Assembly: GCA_018646625.1 (NCBI GenBank)
Contig: JABGUJ010000001.1
Location: forward strand, 379,534 to 443,533
Direction: 5' to 3'
DNA: 64,000 bases
DNA from: Candidatus Woesearchaeota archaeon
Lineage (GTDB): Archaea; Nanobdellota; Nanobdellia; Woesearchaeales; JABGUJ01
Part shown: positions 28,202 through 35,733 of the stretch, piece after piece
Layout: every line of letters starts with the position of its first letter
How positions within the stretch are numbered: the stretch's first letter is position 1
Translations under genes and position numbers: made by a program
Notes under the pieces: model-generated
The model's input: the letters and a program-made list of their open reading frames with translations, nothing else
Told to the model about the DNA's origin: nothing
Databases searched by the model: none

Positions 28202-29047
28202 ATGGCAAAGAAAGCAACTAAACCGGTAAAGGCAAAGAAAGCATCCGTTAAACCAAAGGATGATCCTATTTTATCTGAGTTAAAGAAAGCGAAGAAGAAA
28301 ATACAGGCCGAACCAAAAGAACCAGAAGTTGTAGAGCCTGTGTTCGTCGATTCATATGAAGAGCCAAAGAAAGAACCAGTTAAAGAAAAAGAAGAAAAGC
28401 TAGATGCTAGCGCTAAATTTCTAATTGCTGCATTAATATTCATTGTTGTGGTATTTGGTGTATTGTTCGGACTAAAACACATTTACACACCAGAACCACA
28501 AACATTAGATGAATTACTCTCTGGACCAATTCTTGAAGAGACAGAAAACATGTATAATTACAGAAACTTCCCCTTTGTTAAAAAAGACGGAATCTGGCAC
28601 ACTAATGTGTTGAGAAAAGGAACTAATCAAGTTTACGGAATTCAATTAAGACATGGACCCAAAGAATTAGAGCATATAAAAATAGCAGGAGATGATCCTA
28701 GACTATTGGTAGACTCACAGGAAGCCAACGCAGTATACATCTCTTTTGATCCTGAAGGAAAAGATCTTCCTTTTGTTGCGCTTGCAGTATCGGAGTTGAG
28801 TCTTAATCTTGCAAGAGCATTGGACATTACACCAATAGCCGCATGTTCTCAGAACATTACATCCGCGTGCGAAGAACGGCCAATTATATCTTGTCCTAAT
28901 GATGAGTTTCATACGATATTCATAACACATAACGAAGAACCTGAAGTTGATGTTGATCTTAATTGCATTACCATTCAAGGAAATGATGAAGAAATTGTTA
29001 TGGCCACAGAAAAACTAATTCTTAAGTGGTATGGCGTAATGGAGTGA
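28202..29047 (+). CDS. Single-pass membrane protein, paralogue of previous gene
   Basis: The 281-residue protein has a long Lys/Glu/Pro-rich cytoplasmic N-terminus (about 1-72), one transmembrane helix (about 75-97) and an extracellular domain. The domain carries a YISFDPEGKD motif near 180 and Cys residues in ACSQN, SACEE, ISCPN and LNCIT, likely disulfides. It starts 5 bases after the preceding paralogue and is followed after 5 bases by the DUF1858 gene, so the three are one operon. The coupling to a redox-disulfide protein is suggestive because both membrane proteins carry extracellular Cys. Function unknown. Confidence 0.75.
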   Translation: MAKKATKPVKAKKASVKPKDDPILSELKKAKKKIQAEPKEPEVVEPVFVDSYEEPKKEPVKEKEEKLDASAKFLIAALIFIVVVFGVLFGLKHIYTPEPQTLDELLSGPILEETENMYNYRNFPFVKKDGIWHTNVLRKGTNQVYGIQLRHGPKELEHIKIAGDDPRLLVDSQEANAVYISFDPEGKDLPFVALAVSELSLNLARALDITPIAACSQNITSACEERPIISCPNDEFHTIFITHNEEPEVDVDLNCITIQGNDEEIVMATEKLILKWYGVME

Positions 29048-29052
29048 TTATA

Positions 29053-29280
29053 ATGACTGAAGAAATAACCAAAGACACTATAATAGGCGATGCAGTTTCA
29101 AAGCACCACGTTGCAGCAATGGTGATGATGAAGTACGGCCTACACTGTATTGGATGCCATGTTGCGGCTCATGAGACTATTGAACAAGGATGTAAAGGTC
29201 ACGGCATGGATGACGAAGCAATAGAAGAAATGATTGAAGAAATCAACAAAGTGATTACTGAAGAATCTGAATCTAAATAA
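29053..29280 (+). CDS. DUF1858 redox-disulfide domain protein
   Basis: The 75-residue protein matches the DUF1858 / hybrid-cluster-associated disulfide domain, with a TIGDAV-like opening, GLHCIGC carrying the CxxC pair (C32, C35), and a third Cys at 47. ATG 29053 is chosen over an in-frame upstream start at 29026 because GGAGTGAT lies just upstream and the family begins there. Homologues are small helical proteins thought to act in thiol redox or Fe-S handling. It overlaps the convergent gene at 29273 by eight bases. Confidence 0.9.
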   Translation: MTEEITKDTIIGDAVSKHHVAAMVMMKYGLHCIGCHVAAHETIEQGCKGHGMDDEAIEEMIEEINKVITEESESK

Positions 29281-29695
29281 CTACTGCCCGAACTTCTACA
29301 TTACCTTTTTCATACGCATCTTTTGTGTTAAAAGAAAATAACTTTGCTTTTCCAGGAGATATAACTGCAGTATCGACTGGCAAATGAATTGCATAATTCT
29401 CGGAAGAATGAACTTTGACTTTTATTTTTCTGTCAAGTGAATTTTCAATGTTAATCCACTTTAAACCTTGTATGTTTGCACTGTAAGATATAATCTTTCC
29501 TGTGCTTTTAATTTCCCAATCGCTATTTTGATTATCGCTAATGTCTACACTACCCCCCGATTCCATAAAGCCAATCGTGGCTTGTCCAGTAAACATAGGA
29601 CCTCTAGATTTATGTAAGAGAACAGCTACATTCAAAAGTAAAACAACCGAAATAAACACTACCAATGTGGCCGTGCCTCTATTATTTAGTTTCAT
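29273..29695 (-). CDS. Exported small beta-rich protein with N-terminal membrane helix
   Basis: The 140-residue product has an N-terminal helix (about 8-27, STOP-free hydrophobic TATLVVFISVVLLLNVAVLL) followed by a beta-rich extracellular domain without Cys. It is last in a three-gene operon of small single-helix proteins, overlapping the middle gene by four bases. The N-terminal layout is compatible with a pilin-like or minor surface subunit, but I see no class III signal motif. Function unknown. Confidence 0.65.
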   Translation of the reverse strand: MKLNNRGTATLVVFISVVLLLNVAVLLHKSRGPMFTGQATIGFMESGGSVDISDNQNSDWEIKSTGKIISYSANIQGLKWINIENSLDRKIKVKVHSSENYAIHLPVDTAVISPGKAKLFSFNTKDAYEKGNVEVRAVVI

Positions 29696-29952
29696 ATTTG
29701 CCTACAAAAGTCAGGATCAATTGATTCCTTGTTAATGTAAATAGTGCAGCGACCGTTTTCTTCATCCTCTACAGTTGAGATTGCCTCTTTATCAAAACAA
29801 ATCTGATTGTTTGTTTCTTCTTCAAAGGTAACCATACCTGTAGTATCTTTCATACTTCCGATCTTGTTAAGACTAATTAGGGTACTCCCTAATGAGAGGA
29901 TTATCGTTACCATCAACAATCCCGAAAGTAATTTATGGTTTACTCCTGTCAT
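29692..29952 (-). CDS. Small single-helix exported protein
   Basis: It has 86 residues, with a transmembrane helix at about 8-28 and a short acidic extracellular tail containing three Cys (NQICFD, GRCTI, DFCRQI). The four-base overlap with the downstream gene and 4-base gap from the upstream gene place it in the middle of a small-membrane-protein operon. No family recognised. Confidence 0.6.
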   Translation of the reverse strand: MTGVNHKLLSGLLMVTIILSLGSTLISLNKIGSMKDTTGMVTFEEETNNQICFDKEAISTVEDEENGRCTIYINKESIDPDFCRQI

Positions 29953-29956
29953 TTTA

Positions 29957-30181
29957 TCATTGAACCTTTATTCTTACTCCATATTTAATTTCTGGTGGTG
30001 CTTCAACTTGCATAGCACCTTTAATAGGCTCTTCACTTATTACATTTGCAGTAGGTGGCCTTACACTTTCAACAGAATCAACTACAGTCCAAGTACTTAC
30101 TAATGAAACTGCAACAGTAACTAGTAAAAGAACAATAATTGTGACCCTAGATACATCCTCACCCACTTTTTTTATCTCCAA
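29957..30181 (-). CDS. Small single-helix exported protein, first of operon
   Basis: It has 74 residues, with a basic start, a transmembrane helix at about 12-35 and a short extracellular tail. The start is a TTG at 30181 (TTG GAG ATA AAA). A TATA box TTTATAAA near 30212-30219 predicts a transcript starting a few bases upstream. A GTG at 30163 is an alternative start. No family recognised. Confidence 0.55.
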   Translation of the reverse strand: MEIKKVGEDVSRVTIIVLLLVTVAVSLVSTWTVVDSVESVRPPTANVISEEPIKGAMQVEAPPEIKYGVRIKVQ

Positions 30182-30323
30182 AAAGCCTTAACTTAAGTTA
30201 GCCGACAGAGCTTTATAAACCTTTCTAATGATACGGGCTCTTGCTTTGTAATTCAACATTCTGTAGACTTTTCAGAAAAATATAAAGGGAAAATTATTAT
30301 AGTTTTAGCATCAACATTCAGTT

Positions 30324-30611
30324 ATGGATATTAAGAAAATCTTGAAGTTCATAACTTCTAAACATTTTAGACAATCTCTAAAATCTTTTCTACTATACGT
30401 GGCGTTCTTTGGGATAGTTATTCTCTTGTACATATCAGCTTCCGAATACATTTATAATAAGTTTGGAGATGCGATGCAAACCCGTGAACAAACTTCTGAA
30501 CCTACAATAGAACAAAACAGCAAGATTAAGATATCTGAAGGTCCCAAAGTACTTCCTGCGCCTAGCGGACCGACCATAAATGAATCTGGCGTAACAATTA
30601 TTGGCCCTTAG
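30324..30611 (+). CDS. Small membrane protein with extracellular Pro/Ser tail
   Basis: The 95-residue product has a basic cytoplasmic N-terminus (about 1-20), a transmembrane helix at about 22-40, and a flexible polar tail with Pro residues. There are no Cys. A TATA-like AAAATATAAA at about 30278-30287 upstream is compatible with transcription starting shortly before the ATG. Function unknown. The 148 bases that follow, up to 30759, contain only a promoter and a weak GTGAT/ATCAC hairpin near 30668-30680. Confidence 0.6.
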   Translation: MDIKKILKFITSKHFRQSLKSFLLYVAFFGIVILLYISASEYIYNKFGDAMQTREQTSEPTIEQNSKIKISEGPKVLPAPSGPTINESGVTIIGP

Positions 30612-30759
30612 CCCATATTTTGCTCATTACTTGAATTCTAACACTTGAGAGGCTATGTTTGCAGAAGGTGATTGTATCACTATCGAGAAATAGTAAATTT
30701 TATATACTAAATCTTATTTTAAAGGCTCATACCTAGTAATATGTTGGGGGGTAACGTTT

Positions 30760-32262
30760 ATGGCTAAAAAAACAATCTTAAGTACAATTCTTGTAATACT
30801 GGTAATTGCAGTACTTGCAGTTGGTATTTATTCAATATCTAATATTCTAAGTTCTGAAGGTACAGATGAACCTGTTCTTTTCAAACTTCCAGCTAAACCA
30901 CTTCTTAATTTTGAACAAGAAGATGAGCAGGAAGAAGAACCTATTGTTGAACCAATAGTAGAACCAGAACCTGAGCCTGAGCCGGTTGTAGAACCCGAGC
31001 CAGAACCAGAACCTGTTATAGAGCCTGAAGAAACCCAAACAACAAATCAAAATGACTACTCACACCTTTCACCTCAAGATTGCGACAGATTAATTAGACA
31101 AGCAAGAGATCGTGTTGACGACGCCGAAGATGACGAAGATGACGAAAAAGATGATCTTAGAGATGAAGAAACAAATCTTAGAGCTATGAAACTTATTCTT
31201 GATCAAGCAAGAGCTGCATTAACGGAGGCACAAGCAACTGGCGATTCTGTTGCAATTTCATCCGCACAAGATACAGTAGAACGTGCCGAAGATGATGTTG
31301 ACGATGCTGAAGACGATGTAGATGATGAAGAAGACGATGTAGATAACGCTGAAGACGATGTGGATGCAGCAAGAGATGAACTTAGAGACGTGATTAATTC
31401 TTGTGAAACTGCAAGAAGAGGAAGCGCATCTGATCTATTCAATAATGCAGATTCTTCTTATGAAGATTGCAAGAGAGAACTTGACTTGGTTGAAGATCAA
31501 ATAGATGATGCTGAAGATGACTTGGACGATGATGAAGATGACTTGAGAGAAGAGCAATCAAGAGTTGCAATAGCTCAACAAGCACTTACAACTGCCGAGC
31601 AAAATCTTGCAACAGCAAAAACAAATAATGCTACAACTATTCAACTATCTTCATTACAAGGTATTGTTGATTCTGCAAGAAGAGATGTAGATGACGCAAA
31701 AGACGACTTAGATGATGCTGAAGATGACGTTGATGATGCGGAAGATGCTGTAGAAGATCTAGAAGATCTAGAAGATGAACTTAAAGACAGATGTAGAGAT
31801 ATAAGAAGATATGGCGCATCTGGCCAAGATGGTAAATCTAACTTAGATATTGGCGGTTTAGATTCCTATAACTCTTGTCAATCAGCTATTAGAATGGCTG
31901 AAAGTGCAGTTGACGATGCTGAAGACGATGTTGACGATGCTGAAGACGATCTTAGAGATGAGAAATCTGATCTAAATACGGCTCAAGCAATTTTAACTGA
32001 AGCACAAAATGCACTTGCTGCTGCTAAAGCTCAGAATGCAACTGCATCTCAAATTAGCTATTTGCAAAGCGCAGTTGATGATGCAAAAGATGATGTTGAA
32101 GATGAAGAAGATGACGTTGATGATGCGGACGATGATTTAGACGACGCAGAAGATGACGAAGAAGATATGGAAGATGAATTGGATACAATCCGATCATATT
32201 GCAGATCTAAAAACTTCAACTCAGGAAGTCTTGCATTTAACTACGGCAAAACCAGGTATTAG
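30760..32262 (+). CDS. Exported acidic coiled-coil protein with three Cys-bounded 108-residue units
   Basis: The 500-residue protein has an N-terminal anchor/signal helix (about 5-28), a Pro/Glu linker (about 50-95), and three repeats bounded by Cys pairs C108-C215, C237-C345 and C373-C481, that is 107-108 residues apart. Inside each unit runs a strict heptad (VDDAEDD), with Val at a and Ala at d, then an Ala/Gln-rich neutral turn region, then the heptad again. This predicts an antiparallel helical hairpin closed at its base by a disulfide. Surface positions are almost all Asp/Glu. GGGGGG 8 bases upstream of ATG acts as Shine-Dalgarno. It may be a cation-binding or spacer stalk protein; function unknown. 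The next gene shares the architecture. Confidence 0.85.
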   Translation: MAKKTILSTILVILVIAVLAVGIYSISNILSSEGTDEPVLFKLPAKPLLNFEQEDEQEEEPIVEPIVEPEPEPEPVVEPEPEPEPVIEPEETQTTNQNDYSHLSPQDCDRLIRQARDRVDDAEDDEDDEKDDLRDEETNLRAMKLILDQARAALTEAQATGDSVAISSAQDTVERAEDDVDDAEDDVDDEEDDVDNAEDDVDAARDELRDVINSCETARRGSASDLFNNADSSYEDCKRELDLVEDQIDDAEDDLDDDEDDLREEQSRVAIAQQALTTAEQNLATAKTNNATTIQLSSLQGIVDSARRDVDDAKDDLDDAEDDVDDAEDAVEDLEDLEDELKDRCRDIRRYGASGQDGKSNLDIGGLDSYNSCQSAIRMAESAVDDAEDDVDDAEDDLRDEKSDLNTAQAILTEAQNALAAAKAQNATASQISYLQSAVDDAKDDVEDEEDDVDDADDDLDDAEDDEEDMEDELDTIRSYCRSKNFNSGSLAFNYGKTRY

Positions 32263-32327
32263 TTCTAATACCTTATTTTCTTTTTATTTAACAAATTTTT
32301 TATATCTTTACAAATACTTCCCAAAAG

Positions 32328-33746
32328 ATGAGGTTCAACAACATTTTCAAAATAGGGATCTTCTTTATTCTAATCATTTTTCTTTTAACTGCTTGTGGCA
32401 ACGATGGTCAAACCAAATTAATAAGAACCAAAAAAATTGTTGATAAAACTGTAGAGGTTGTTCCTGATGAGCTAATTGTACCAGAACCTGAACCGGTTGC
32501 GCCCGTGCCAGAACCAGATGTAGAAGAACCTGAAGAAATATTAGAAGACGATCCTGAACCTGTTGTAGAACCAGAACCGGAGCCGGAACCAGTTCCCGAC
32601 CAAGAAACATATCAAGAACAATTACAAGACTCTCTATCTCAATTAGTAATATTTGATGCATTAAACTGTAGCACCAATGTTGAAACAGTAAGAACTAACC
32701 TATTCACCAAATGGGAAAACTATAGAAGTTCTTGGAGAGAAACCCTTGAAGAAGAATGGACTGTGTTAATCGCGGATGTAGAAGTTGAAGTTGCGGATGA
32801 CGAATTAGATGTTATAAAAGAAGATGGCTCTGAGAGCTCAATCGCATCAGCAGAGGACCATCTTGAAAATGAGAAAGATGATTTGGGAGATGCAAGACGT
32901 GAAAGAGATCAAACAAAAGAAACCGAGTCAACTAAGAATAAAGCGAGAGAAAACGCACTAAAACTATTCAAGGATACGATGAACACTTGTGAATCTGATG
33001 TTCAGAATTATGTACAAGAGATAATTTCAAAGGAACTGTACACTCCTGAAGTTTGTCATTCTGGTTTGTTTCAGTTAAGAATGCTTACAGATCTCTTAGA
33101 GAACGATTACGATATTAAAGATGAACTTTACATTGAATTCATACAAGCAGAATATACTGCTGCGAAGGATGAACTAACTTACTCGGAAGAGAATCTTGAC
33201 AAATATTCTGAAGAAAAGGAAAAACTATTTGCTCAAGCATTCATCGATATGGCTGAATTAAGGGAACGAAAAACGAAGAGCGAGCAAAATAAGGCTGAAG
33301 ACTATTTAGAGGATGTAGAACGATTTTTAGATGCTGTTGACGTTATCAAAAAGAAATTTGATGCTGAATGTGGTAGCCTTGAACGAGCAGGCAGAACTGC
33401 AACAAAGACAGCACAAGTTTGTCAAGACGAGATTGGTGATCTGAAAGAAGAGATAGAAGATGTTGAAAAAGATCTTGATGAAACGAAAAGCGATGTTAAC
33501 AAGTATACTAACGAAATAAACAACTTATACGATGATCTTCCCAAGGCACGTGCCGATTACATTGATGCGCTTATTGCCGAAGCAGGAGAGTCATCTGCTA
33601 AATCCGAAGTTACCAGAATTGTTGATGATATAGAACAAGCAGAAAGATGGAGATGGCAAGACGTAAAGGAGTTTTTTGAGTTCCAAGATGATCTTGATAC
33701 AGAAGAACAAGCCCTTGTAGGACTAAGAGATTCATGTGGTAAATAA
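32328..33746 (+). CDS. Lipoprotein with three Cys-bounded coiled-coil units
   Basis: The 472-residue protein has a lipobox (LLTAC, C23) after a hydrophobic signal, then a Pro/Glu linker (about 45-95). Cys pairs are C114-C221, C243-C348 and C365-C470, 105-107 residues apart, each enclosing charged helices. The plan equals that of the upstream gene, but the sequence is ordinary charged coiled coil rather than Asp/Glu heptads, so they look like old paralogues. A TATA box ending near 32304 is 27 bases from the ATG (leaderless). It would be lipid-anchored on the outer face of the membrane. Function unknown. Confidence 0.83.
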   Translation: MRFNNIFKIGIFFILIIFLLTACGNDGQTKLIRTKKIVDKTVEVVPDELIVPEPEPVAPVPEPDVEEPEEILEDDPEPVVEPEPEPEPVPDQETYQEQLQDSLSQLVIFDALNCSTNVETVRTNLFTKWENYRSSWRETLEEEWTVLIADVEVEVADDELDVIKEDGSESSIASAEDHLENEKDDLGDARRERDQTKETESTKNKARENALKLFKDTMNTCESDVQNYVQEIISKELYTPEVCHSGLFQLRMLTDLLENDYDIKDELYIEFIQAEYTAAKDELTYSEENLDKYSEEKEKLFAQAFIDMAELRERKTKSEQNKAEDYLEDVERFLDAVDVIKKKFDAECGSLERAGRTATKTAQVCQDEIGDLKEEIEDVEKDLDETKSDVNKYTNEINNLYDDLPKARADYIDALIAEAGESSAKSEVTRIVDDIEQAERWRWQDVKEFFEFQDDLDTEEQALVGLRDSCGK

Positions 33747-33772
33747 AAATAAAAAAGAATTAACTTTTTTTC
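33747..33772. terminator. A/T tract between convergent genes
   Basis: After the lipoprotein stop codon the sequence is A-rich and then contains a T7 run at 33764-33771 on the plus strand. This T-rich signal fits archaeal transcription termination for the plus-strand gene, and the A-run serves the convergent FKBP gene. No stem is needed in archaea; the evidence is composition only. Confidence 0.35.
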
Positions 33773-34197
33773 TCGATATCTTCAATCTTTAATTTAAAGT
33801 TCAAAGCCTTTCCCGCAAGCGGATGATTTAGGTCCAGTTTAATTATGTCTTTTTCCACTGCAACAACTTTTGCCGGCAACTTTTGACCTTGCGGAGTTTG
33901 AATCAATAAAGAAGTTCCTTCTTTTGCTTCAATATTCGCAGGCAGATGTTCTTTAGGAACTGATTGAACAAGTTCTTGCTTTGGTTCTCCATATGCTTCT
34001 GCACATTCAATCTTGATATCTTTCTCTTCTCCCTTTTCCATTCCAACAACTGCATCATCAAAACCTTTGATAACTTGCTTTTCTCCTGCAGTAAATTCCA
34101 AAGGGTCTTTACCTTCAGAGCTATCAAAAATTTCTCCTGAATCTAGTTTGCCAGTATAATGGACTTTTATTTTATCTCCATTTTCTACTTTAGCCAT
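33760..34197 (-). CDS. FKBP-type peptidyl-prolyl isomerase (SlyD-like)
   Basis: This 145-residue protein has an FKBP core opening with VKVHYTGKLDSGEIFDSS and closing with HPLAGKALNFKLKI, interrupted by an insert-in-flap domain (about 65-125), as in short archaeal FKBPs and SlyD. It would catalyse prolyl isomerisation and act as a cytoplasmic folding helper. I chose ATG 34197 (MAKVENGD), the usual family N-terminus; an ATG at 34212 would add five residues. GGGG lies just upstream. It follows two small membrane-protein genes on the same strand. Confidence 0.95.
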   Translation of the reverse strand: MAKVENGDKIKVHYTGKLDSGEIFDSSEGKDPLEFTAGEKQVIKGFDDAVVGMEKGEEKDIKIECAEAYGEPKQELVQSVPKEHLPANIEAKEGTSLLIQTPQGQKLPAKVVAVEKDIIKLDLNHPLAGKALNFKLKIEDIEKKS

Positions 34198-34235
34198 ATA
34201 ATTACCCCACATATGTGATTAAGAAAAAAAGCCAA

Positions 34236-34556
34236 TTAAGACTTTAAATAACCTTGTTTTTTCAGGAATTCTTTTTGCTCTAAGAACATGTATATAACAC
34301 AAAATATGATGCCCATTTCTAAAAATCCGTGAATTGTTAATAGTCTATAAGAGATAATGTCTGCAAGACGCATAACTGTAATAACCTCTTCAACGACAAA
34401 TAATATCAACGCAATAAACATAACTTTCCAGGGCTTCGTATACGTTTGATTATCAGGTTTTCGGCTAAGCATAATAGAAAATAATGCAATTAAAAATGCA
34501 ACAAGGAGTAAATTAAGACGAGGAAGAACAGTTTGCAACAATTCAGCAATTGCCAT
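34236..34556 (-). CDS. Three-helix membrane protein (106 aa)
   Basis: Three hydrophobic helices at about 13-30, 42-68 and 75-93 are joined by short polar loops. The KPWKVMF entry to helix 2 parallels the RVWRVLI entry in the gene upstream, so the two look like diverged duplicates. Its start codon overlaps the stop of that upstream gene by one base. Family and role not recognised. Confidence 0.65.
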   Translation of the reverse strand: MAIAELLQTVLPRLNLLLVAFLIALFSIMLSRKPDNQTYTKPWKVMFIALILFVVEEVITVMRLADIISYRLLTIHGFLEMGIIFCVIYMFLEQKEFLKKQGYLKS

Positions 34557-34981
34557 TATTTCTTCCTCCGTTTAGTTGCTTTTTTCTTAGCTACCCTTTT
34601 CTTTGGAGCTCTTTTTGCTACCTTCTTCTTCACAACCTTTTTCTTAACAGGCTTCTTTACCTTTTTCTTCTTAGGTTTAGTCTCACAAACTTCTTTCGTG
34701 TGATACCTGATTTGGCTGTAAACGCAGTATATTATCAGTATAAGTATGGTTGTTGGAATTAAGTGAGTTATGAATTTTGGATGTGCTATTATCTTAAATG
34801 CTATCAATACACCCAATATCAATTGAATTGACAACAAGATGAATGCTACAATAAGAACTCTCCACACTCTTATGGATTTAAACCTGTGAGAGACTTTAAA
34901 CAATGAAACTCCAATGAAGCCTGCAACAACTGCTAGAAATAAATTTGCTATCTGAAGCACTCCTTCGAGATATCTCATCAA
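34556..34981 (-). CDS. Three-helix membrane protein with Lys-rich tail (141 aa)
   Basis: Three transmembrane helices (about 6-28, 40-62, 68-90) are followed by a 45-residue tail of Lys/Arg/Val/Ala repeats (KKKVKKPVKKK type), resembling histone-H1-like basic tails. The tail would lie in the cytoplasm and could touch nucleic acid or acidic lipid headgroups. Start is either TTG 34981 or ATG 34978, with GAGGTGA upstream. Function unknown. Confidence 0.65.
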   Translation of the reverse strand: MMRYLEGVLQIANLFLAVVAGFIGVSLFKVSHRFKSIRVWRVLIVAFILLSIQLILGVLIAFKIIAHPKFITHLIPTTILILIIYCVYSQIRYHTKEVCETKPKKKKVKKPVKKKVVKKKVAKRAPKKRVAKKKATKRRKK

Positions 34982-35079
34982 ATTGGTTCACCTCTCTGCT
35001 CTCTTTATTAATCACTCCTTTTATAAAGTTTTTGATACGAAAAGGAATATTTATATACATTCCATAAGCATTTCTAACT

Positions 35080-35655
35080 ATGGTATTTTCGCTGTTCGAG
35101 CTGTTTGATGCTTTTGTAATAACTGCATTTATGGGTTTTTTTTTTATGGATATGTTCAAGAAACCCAAAGCGATAGATTATGATCCTCTAACCGATACTT
35201 CTTACAAAAAAGGATTTGATTGGGATGCATTCAAGTTCGCTGCACTAGTAACGGCTCCTGCGATATTATTACATGAGTTAGCACACAAGCTAGTTGCAAT
35301 CTCTTATGGGTTACATGCAACTTTTCATGCCGCTTACACTTGGTTAGGCATTGGTTTAGTTATGAAACTTCTAAACTTCGGATTTATTTTCTTTGTACCT
35401 GCTTTTGTAGCGCACTCTGGCGGAGCATCCCCATTTCAATCTGCTATGATATCTGGTGCCGGGCCATTCATTAACTTCATATTGTTCCTTGCCGCATATC
35501 TTTACTTAAAATTTGGAAATGCAAAACCCAAATACAAACCGCTTCTCATATTAACTAAAAGAATAAATTTATTCTTGTTTGCATTTAATCTGATACCCAT
35601 ACCAGGCTTCGATGGGAGTAAATTCTTTGCAGGGCTGTTTGCAACCTTTTTTTAA
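35080..35655 (+). CDS. M50-family site-2-type intramembrane metalloprotease
   Basis: The 191-residue membrane protein has the zinc motif HELAH at residues 65-69 within a hydrophobic helix. A second conserved motif, NLIPIPGFDG (170-179), supplies the third zinc ligand Asp178. The GAGPFINFI segment between them is also typical. It is a minimal M50 core without PDZ or CBS domains. It would cleave transmembrane substrates within the bilayer. A TATA element ATATTTATATA is centred about 28 bases upstream of the ATG. Confidence 0.88.
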   Translation: MVFSLFELFDAFVITAFMGFFFMDMFKKPKAIDYDPLTDTSYKKGFDWDAFKFAALVTAPAILLHELAHKLVAISYGLHATFHAAYTWLGIGLVMKLLNFGFIFFVPAFVAHSGGASPFQSAMISGAGPFINFILFLAAYLYLKFGNAKPKYKPLLILTKRINLFLFAFNLIPIPGFDGSKFFAGLFATFF

Positions 35656-35733
35656 TCCACCCCGGAAATCTGTAGTGTAGTTCCGAAAATATGGTGGGAA
35701 AATTATATATACTGCTTGTTGTATCCTTAACAA

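Noticed and set aside
30847-31442. Minus-strand frames opposite the acidic coiled-coil gene
   Set aside because: Low-complexity products (Ser-rich or Phe/Trp-rich) that are the direct complement of GAT/GAA repeats.
31280-31970. Microsatellite-like gatgatgctgaagac repeats
   Set aside because: In frame with VDDAEDD heptads of an intact gene; not an independent DNA repeat.
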